The notes under the pieces are model-generated. The model searched no databases. It saw only the letters and a program-made list of their open reading frames with translations, and was not told the DNA's origin. The translations under genes were made by a program, and so were the position numbers. Of a stretch of DNA of 38,470 nucleotides, positions 33,496 through 38,470 are shown piece after piece. Source of the DNA: an uncultured Bacteroides sp. (GTDB lineage Bacteria; Bacteroidota; Bacteroidia; Bacteroidales; Bacteroidaceae); contig CASGED010000025.1 of the NCBI GenBank assembly GCA_949300425.1, positions 1-38,470 of the forward strand, given 5' to 3'. Positions within the stretch are counted from its first letter, which is position 1. Every line of letters begins with the position of its first letter.

Positions 33496-35295
33496 TCACA
33501 ACGCGATGTTACATTTTTGGGAAATCCTCTGTATTTCATCTCGCATTTCATCTATAGCTTCGGAATGCACTTTAGGCTTTTTATATAACACTTTATAGGC
33601 TACTTCTTTAAATTTGTCTGGCTGTAAAGACTTAGGATTTGCATAAAGTTTAGCCAACAGATAGTAAGGGTAAATACGATTGGGGAGAAAAAATACCGAC
33701 TTTAAAAAATATCTCTCCGCATCTCGGTATCGATCCATATGCAAATAGTTCTGTCCAATCATAGTATACACCAACGAGTTACATTGCAATTTTAAATATC
33801 TCTCATACAGTTGATTGGATTTCTCATACGATGCTAATTCTGCCAAGCACTGAGCATATTCAAGAATAAATTGAGGGCAGTGCTTCAATGATGGGTATAA
33901 TAGCTCATACCCTTCCATAGCTAAACGTTTTCCTCCTGTAGATTGTAAAATACGACATTTTTCCCATGTTTCGATTTGTTTTTTTGGAGAAGGCAAAACA
34001 TGACATACGGCCGCTGATAATACACACATAATCATAGTAATTACATTATGATTATGATTGTTTTTTATATTCATTGACACAGGATTAGTCATGCCAACTA
34101 ATATAAAACACAAAACGACCCAAAATGCAGGATATTGCAAAGGATAGGATGTGAAAGCAAAAAGCAGAAAAGATAGGAGACTCCCACATAAGCCATACTG
34201 TTTTTGGCGCAGTCCTTGCTTTATACATACAAAAATTAGCGCTACAAATAGGATTAATATTATGCATCCCCCTTCTAACCACATTTGTAGATATTCATTA
34301 AAAGCATATTCTGGATTGCCAGCCACACGCTCATCTCGATCTGAGTAATCGCCGGATTTAAATTTCGCAGATTGAAAGTTCGCATAAACAGAGGAGAAAG
34401 AACAACTCCCATAACCTGTTATAGGACGCTCTGCGATTGCAGAACACACATTTTCCCAAATAAACAAACGCCCGTAAACGGAATCTTTTTTAAGATTAAA
34501 TATTAACACTCCGCCTATTATGCCTATAATAAGGATAATTAAAAATGAAACAATAAAAATCCGTTTTCGAGAATGCCAATATCTAAATAAACCTTTCTCA
34601 TAAAAGACTACCCAAAGAGATGCTATAATAGAACCGACCCATGCCGACCGACTCATGCCTGCAGGGAGAATACAAAACATTGACAACATAGCAACCAATG
34701 CCAACCAATGTTTGCAATTCTTATGCTTCAAAAATAAGTGTAAAGCTACAGGAAAAGCCAATCCTACATAACCAGAGTATGGACCCGGATTCAGAAAAGA
34801 ACCTGTTATATCATACCCCACATGATTGGAAGGGCAAAAATCATATAGTTGCAAAATGCCCCATACAGATTGTAGGACTCCAGTGGTAACTATTACCCAA
34901 GAGATATTTTCCGAAGTTAACATCCGATTGGACAGTAACCATCTGAGAAGCGTCCATAAAATCAATATTTCCACCCATAATATGATACGCCATTGGGCTA
35001 ACTGTTCACCAAAATTATATCGGATTATATAATATGCCGCAATAGAAAAGAGGAAAATATCCGACAAATTCATATAAGGCCGTGTATTATTTCGGAAGCA
35101 GAAAGATAAAAAACAAGAACCAACTGCTGTAATCAGTAGTAGATAGGCCAATGGATAGAGCGCAAACGAAAAATCAGGGAATTGAAATTGCCAAAAGGTA
35201 GAACATAAGCATCCGAATGCTAATAGAGACATAAACATTCGGATGCTTGTTCTTGACATCTCCCGATTCCTTATTATTGAAAATATTTTTTCCAT
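33496..35295 (-). CDS. O-antigen ligase/Wzy-like membrane protein with C-terminal TPR region
   Basis: The 599-residue protein has about eleven transmembrane helices in residues 15-415, with the Wzy_C-type signature LPAGMSRSAWVGSIIA near 210 and a large periplasmic loop with AERPITGYGSCSF followed by AFNEYLQMWLEGG. Residues about 430-595 form helical TPR-like repeats (AQCLAELASYEKSNQLYERY, MDRYRDAERYFLKS). Wzy_C proteins polymerise or ligate glycans, and some (PglL type) transfer glycans onto proteins. Here no sugar-synthesis genes are nearby, so the partner is unclear. It overlaps the upstream thioredoxin-like gene by 22 bp, so the two are coupled. Last gene of the island operon. Confidence 0.85.
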   Translation of the reverse strand: MEKIFSIIRNREMSRTSIRMFMSLLAFGCLCSTFWQFQFPDFSFALYPLAYLLLITAVGSCFLSFCFRNNTRPYMNLSDIFLFSIAAYYIIRYNFGEQLAQWRIILWVEILILWTLLRWLLSNRMLTSENISWVIVTTGVLQSVWGILQLYDFCPSNHVGYDITGSFLNPGPYSGYVGLAFPVALHLFLKHKNCKHWLALVAMLSMFCILPAGMSRSAWVGSIIASLWVVFYEKGLFRYWHSRKRIFIVSFLIILIIGIIGGVLIFNLKKDSVYGRLFIWENVCSAIAERPITGYGSCSFSSVYANFQSAKFKSGDYSDRDERVAGNPEYAFNEYLQMWLEGGCIILILFVALIFVCIKQGLRQKQYGLCGSLLSFLLFAFTSYPLQYPAFWVVLCFILVGMTNPVSMNIKNNHNHNVITMIMCVLSAAVCHVLPSPKKQIETWEKCRILQSTGGKRLAMEGYELLYPSLKHCPQFILEYAQCLAELASYEKSNQLYERYLKLQCNSLVYTMIGQNYLHMDRYRDAERYFLKSVFFLPNRIYPYYLLAKLYANPKSLQPDKFKEVAYKVLYKKPKVHSEAIDEMRDEIQRISQKCNIAL

Positions 35296-35882
35296 ACAAT
35301 TCGATAATACGTATCGGAATAATCCGGTAACTCTTTCATGGGAATAAACAAATCTTTCATTCTTAAATCTTCGCCAATAACAAAAACAAAAGGAACATTT
35401 TCATCCCGTAATATATAGCTAAATGCCGTATCGTTTACTAAATAAATTGGATAAACAAGGTTCATACTATTGCTTAATGCCTGAATTTCCCTCTTGTTTG
35501 ATTTATCTGCAAGAACGATAAGCCGCTCTTGCGGTATATTCTTCGCTATTTGTTTGAGGTCAGTAAATCCTGATTGAATACAAGTTGAACAATTAGAAGA
35601 GGAGAATTTGAATACTAAAGCATCCCCTTCTTTCAGCAAATCAGACAACCATATTTCCTCCTTAGATTTATTTGTAAGCACAATATCTTCCAATTGCCGA
35701 TCTGCATACGTATAATGCATTCTCATATTTCCAAATAACAAGGAAAGAATCTGTTCATAGTTTCTTTTTTGATCTGTCAAAACCTCCACCTCACTTTGCT
35801 TGTTTACCCATCTTATATATGAAAATATTGCCGCAAAAGATAATGCGACAAGCAAAAATGACAACAAAAATCTTTTCATCAT
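35274..35882 (-). CDS. Membrane-anchored thioredoxin-like protein (CSTC)
   Basis: Starting at ATG 35882, the 202-residue protein has an N-terminal membrane anchor or uncleaved signal (about 1-25), a short helical stalk, and a thioredoxin-like domain whose active site reads SSSNCSTCIQSG (Cys98, Cys101). The later EVPFVFV-type cis-proline region is present as DENVPFVFVIG. It resembles TlpA/ResA-like oxidoreductases of the Bacteroidetes periplasm. A longer version starts with TTG at 35918 and would overlap the preceding gene; ATG is preferred. It is followed by and overlaps the Wzy-like gene. In context it could handle the disulfides of the cysteine-rich peptide; that is inference. Confidence 0.8.
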   Translation of the reverse strand: MMKRFLLSFLLVALSFAAIFSYIRWVNKQSEVEVLTDQKRNYEQILSLLFGNMRMHYTYADRQLEDIVLTNKSKEEIWLSDLLKEGDALVFKFSSSNCSTCIQSGFTDLKQIAKNIPQERLIVLADKSNKREIQALSNSMNLVYPIYLVNDTAFSYILRDENVPFVFVIGEDLRMKDLFIPMKELPDYSDTYYRIVWKKYFQ

Positions 35883-35914
35883 AAATAGATGATTAACTTT
35901 ATAATCTAAAAAAA

Positions 35915-37099
35915 TCAATATTTTTTCACCTCGGATATCATAATAACCGGATTGTTTTCTTCCTCCACTCCAAGTTCTTCTAACGGTTCACATTTATCTT
36001 TGTACATATCTATTTCAATAGGTTGAAGTACAGAATAGATGTTCGAACCTTTCACAACACGAGCTATCACAGGACATCCCCCGTCTATATCATTGACAAG
36101 AGGAACTTTGTGTTCTGCCCAGCCAGAATAGAACCTTTTATCTGTATGGTTATAAAAACATACACCTTGACCGACTGTTTTAAAATTATTATAGTAGCAC
36201 AAAGTAAATGTTTCATTTCCAACAGCATTGTTTATTGTGCAAATGTCAGGTTTGTTACGGTCTACCTCCACGGCAGGCACTTCGTTTTCCATTAAATATT
36301 TTTTATAAGTATCAGTTCGTTTTTCATTGTTTTCCCCAAAATTAATGTTTAAAACTGTGCTTATGTTTCCTTCCTCATTTAAACGATAGATTTGGTTGTC
36401 TAAGTAATAGAAGAACAAACACCCGTGCTCTAATTGGGAAAAATGTGAGTCAAACCCAATTGTTTCAGTCATACTAATGGATGAATTTTCATAAAACGCA
36501 CAATCTTGAATTTTATCGTTTTTTAGGTCATAGATTACAAGTAGAGGCGTTTGGCGTTTTGTTAATAATTGGTTGTTATGCCGGAAATAATCTGCGTAAC
36601 AAGCCAACAAACCATTGCCTAAATAAGCCATAGAAGAGAACTTAAAGGGAATCTTATGACCATCAACATATTGACCTTGGAAATTATAGACTAATACTTT
36701 ATTTAAATAAGCATCATAAAGATAAATGTGACTTTCTTTTTCACTAATGGCTACACTACTAATTTTTATATACTCTTCCGGTCCAACTCCGCGCTTACTT
36801 ATTTTTCGTTTGAACAATCCATTATAATCATAAAAATAGATTGATAAAGCATATTTCCTATCGACAAAAACCATTTCATCTTGCAAAGGAAATATATCGC
36901 TAATTTCCCCTATCAGGCAACTATCATTCGTTTCCAAAGGAATATATTGTACTGACTCTATGAAATCAGACATTTTAAGTATATTTTCTTGGGATGTATT
37001 TGCGGGAAAAGTATCTACACTCTCATTATCAGAAGCGTTATCAGCACAAGAGTATATAACAAACAAAAGAAAAGGCAGAAAGTATATTATGGTTTTCAT
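35915..37099 (-). CDS. 6-bladed beta-propeller lipoprotein
   Basis: The 394-residue protein has a lipoprotein signal (lipobox ending IYSC, Cys18) and a body of repeating beta-strand motifs typical of the Bacteroidales 6-bladed beta-propeller (BF3164-like) family, including YIPLETNDSCLIGEISDI, then KRKISKRGVGPEEY, where a G-x-GPxEY motif is conserved. These proteins are surface or periplasmic and are repeatedly found beside NVEALA peptides and TlpA-like proteins; no biochemical activity is known to me. It lies between the NVEALA gene (77 bases upstream, with a hairpin) and the thioredoxin-like gene. Confidence 0.85.
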   Translation of the reverse strand: MKTIIYFLPFLLFVIYSCADNASDNESVDTFPANTSQENILKMSDFIESVQYIPLETNDSCLIGEISDIFPLQDEMVFVDRKYALSIYFYDYNGLFKRKISKRGVGPEEYIKISSVAISEKESHIYLYDAYLNKVLVYNFQGQYVDGHKIPFKFSSMAYLGNGLLACYADYFRHNNQLLTKRQTPLLVIYDLKNDKIQDCAFYENSSISMTETIGFDSHFSQLEHGCLFFYYLDNQIYRLNEEGNISTVLNINFGENNEKRTDTYKKYLMENEVPAVEVDRNKPDICTINNAVGNETFTLCYYNNFKTVGQGVCFYNHTDKRFYSGWAEHKVPLVNDIDGGCPVIARVVKGSNIYSVLQPIEIDMYKDKCEPLEELGVEEENNPVIMISEVKKY

Positions 37100-37118
37100 A
37101 TTTTTAGATTGTTAAAAT

Positions 37119-37145
37119 GTAGGAGGCAAACAAAACACCTCCTAC
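37119..37145 (-). terminator. Attenuator-like hairpin between the NVEALA and propeller genes
   Basis: GTAGGAGG at 37119-37126 pairs perfectly with CCTCCTAC at 37138-37145 around an 11-nt loop, and the minus strand then reads a short ATTTT stretch. It sits between two co-directional genes, so it may be a partial terminator, raising peptide transcript over downstream genes. Confidence 0.6.
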
Positions 37146-37176
37146 CTTAAATGAATTACATCAGTATTACTCTTCA

Positions 37177-37524
37177 TTATTTTTGTATTCCCTTACAATC
37201 CGTCTGCTTGCTTGGATCACAACAAACTTTTTTTTCATCATCACATACAAGATGTGTACCCGTTATTCCACCGATAGTACAAGCATGTGAACGAAGTGTC
37301 TCATCGGGAATGTAGGTAGGATTTCCACCGCATCCCCATTCTCCTCCTCCGGCACTTTCACCGCCAATACCACCACCTGTTTCATCACCATACGTTAATG
37401 CAAGAATGTTAGCAAGACGTAAATTCACTTCTTTGTTTTTACTTTGTTTCAGATTAAAAACATTTGTTGCGGCTATGCCAATGCCAACTACAACAACTAA
37501 TGCGACTAAAACCTTTACTTTCAT
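37177..37524 (-). CDS. NVEALA-family exported cysteine-rich peptide
   Basis: The 115-residue protein has an N-terminal hydrophobic segment (about 4-22), a short linker, and the family core LRLANILALTYGDE, corresponding to the LANVEALA motif. A glycine-rich stretch (50-62) follows, then a cysteine-rich C-terminus with six cysteines (65, 82, 94, 101, 102, 110), allowing three disulfides. NVEALA proteins are small Bacteroidales proteins of unknown function. The layout (signal, conserved motif, variable Cys-rich tail) resembles a precursor of a secreted mini-protein. A hairpin downstream would favour its expression. The family assignment rests on the motif and on the gene neighbours. Confidence 0.8.
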   Translation of the reverse strand: MKVKVLVALVVVVGIGIAATNVFNLKQSKNKEVNLRLANILALTYGDETGGGIGGESAGGGEWGCGGNPTYIPDETLRSHACTIGGITGTHLVCDDEKKVCCDPSKQTDCKGIQK

Positions 37525-37555
37525 TTTTTCGTTTTTTAATTAAACATTTATTTGA

Positions 37556-38308
37556 TTAAATAGCTTTTCCTGTTAGTGTAAACGTAATAGGACTCCCCTG
37601 CATATTGCCATAAACTCGAATAACCTCGTGGAAGAAACCAACATTTTGTTTCTTAACGTGTACGTTTATGATGGCACTATCGCCTGATGAAATAGGGCGT
37701 TTAGGATAGTTAACAGAAGTACATCCACAACTTGTTTCCAAATGCTGGATTACCAACAATTCAGCCCCGCCATTCTTTATCACAAATTGAGCCTTAATAT
37801 TATCTTTCTGCACCCGACGTAGATTAATTTCTTTGTAGGGAATAAAAATAGGCGTTTGTGTCTTTTTATAATGATTACTATCTGAAGGGAGTAATACTTT
37901 TCTATATAAATCTGCTATTTGTTCATTGTTTACGGGATTTCCTATTAGTACAACACGATGTTCTTTATCCAAAAGCATTGTATGATACTTGCTTTCCTTG
38001 GGAAATTTATTGGTTTGATTTAGGCAATCTTCCCTATCTATGCATACGGGAACATCAAATTGATAATATTGAAGCAAATCCAACAATTCTTCCTCGTCTT
38101 TAGGATGAAAATCAAATAAAAAAGAAATATTGTAAGGGGAACTATTTTTCAAGTATTTAATCCAATCCTGCCATCTTTCTAATTGAAGTTGGCAGCTGGT
38201 ACATCCGACCGTATCTACATACATTAAGATAGTATAATCAGATAAATCAGTGGAAAAATCTAATGTGTCTGTGCCGTAACGCGTATATACCAAATCATTT
38301 GGTATCAC
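37556..38308 (-). pseudogene. Thioredoxin-DUF1573 fusion protein, 5' end missing
   Basis: The open frame covers 250 residues from a GTG at 38308. It shows a thioredoxin-like domain with VDTVGCTSCQLQ (Cys36, Cys39) and, from about residue 155, a DUF1573 domain with the hallmark TSCGCTSVNYPKRPISSGDS. Family relatives have a lipoprotein signal and about 40 further residues at the N-terminus. Here the upstream codons reach only KKTV before an in-frame TAA inside a run of nine A residues, and the sequence beyond looks unrelated. Either the gene has been cut by an insertion or rearrangement, or a frameshift is present. It is the first gene of the island operon. Confidence 0.7.
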
Positions 38309-38470
38309 GACTGTTTTTTTTTAACCATTGGTAAGCGTCCAAAACTGACGTATCCCCTGTTCGACAGGCGGTACGTCTAAAATAAGATTAAAACTCGGTT
38401 GATTTTTATAAATTGTTTGCACTTATGCCGATGGTCGATGGCATAAGCTTTCCGTAGTCGCGGTTGCCAG
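38309..38470. other. Unassigned sequence with hairpins at the window edge
   Basis: No gene is recognised. A stem of about 14 bp with one mismatch spans 38347-38377 (outer arms GACGTA/TACGTC), and an 8-bp inverted repeat CTTATGCC/GGCATAAG spans 38422-38447. Short open frames exist on both strands but none is recognisable. It may be the end of a mobile element that truncated the DUF1573 gene. Confidence 0.35.

Noticed and set aside
33496-35295. Capsule or O-antigen gene cluster
   Set aside because: Only the ligase/polymerase-like gene is present; there are no glycosyltransferases, flippase or sugar-nucleotide genes nearby.

Overview
The window looks like a chromosome segment of a gut Bacteroidales bacterium, most likely Bacteroides or Phocaeicola; I cannot name the species. 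Most leaders carry the Bacteroidetes -7 box TAnnTTTG. There is a one-protein hybrid two-component regulator beside a carbohydrate locus, and several families typical of this group occur (NVEALA peptide, 6-bladed beta-propeller lipoprotein, VirE-like and Rpn remnants).

Layout. 1-6700 is housekeeping: a tRNA-Tyr/tRNA-Gly pair with promoter and terminator, ribH, a membrane-anchored TPR protein, recF translationally coupled to a DciA (DUF721) gene, an EamA permease, truA and a MATE exporter. 6763-18445 (minus strand) is a carbohydrate-utilisation locus transcribed in the order TonB-dependent receptor, GH32 lipoprotein, GH36 alpha-galactosidase, MFS sugar permease, PfkB sugar kinase, followed by a hybrid two-component sensor with its own promoter. 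GH36 plus GH32 plus a fructokinase-like enzyme suggests raffinose-family oligosaccharides or sucrose: galactose and fructose would be released outside the inner membrane, imported by the permease, and the fructose phosphorylated. No SusD is present. A GH2/GH3 pair (19444-26088) is divergently transcribed from it. 26233-32698 returns to housekeeping: an SF1 helicase, glutamate dehydrogenase, malic enzyme with a coupled 58-residue membrane mini-protein not usually called because of its size, and a periplasmic thioredoxin.

33000-38470 differs. It is visibly AT-rich compared with the rest and begins with two degraded accessory-gene tails (Rpn/PD-(D/E)XK transposase and VirE-like). It then holds, in transcription order on the minus strand, a 5'-truncated thioredoxin-DUF1573 protein, a cysteine-rich NVEALA-family exported peptide, a beta-propeller lipoprotein, a membrane-anchored thioredoxin-like protein, and a Wzy/O-antigen-ligase-like membrane protein with a C-terminal TPR region. 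This is the best candidate for an undescribed system: an exported six-cysteine mini-protein with two dedicated thioredoxin-fold partners and a ligase-like membrane enzyme.

Several intergenic repeat families are visible: 23-bp hairpin units at 6763, 22-bp direct repeats at 10633, an ATGAAGAAT-type repeat at 4242 and an ACACAGAT-type inverted repeat at 32823. No CRISPR array, rRNA or intact insertion sequence was seen.
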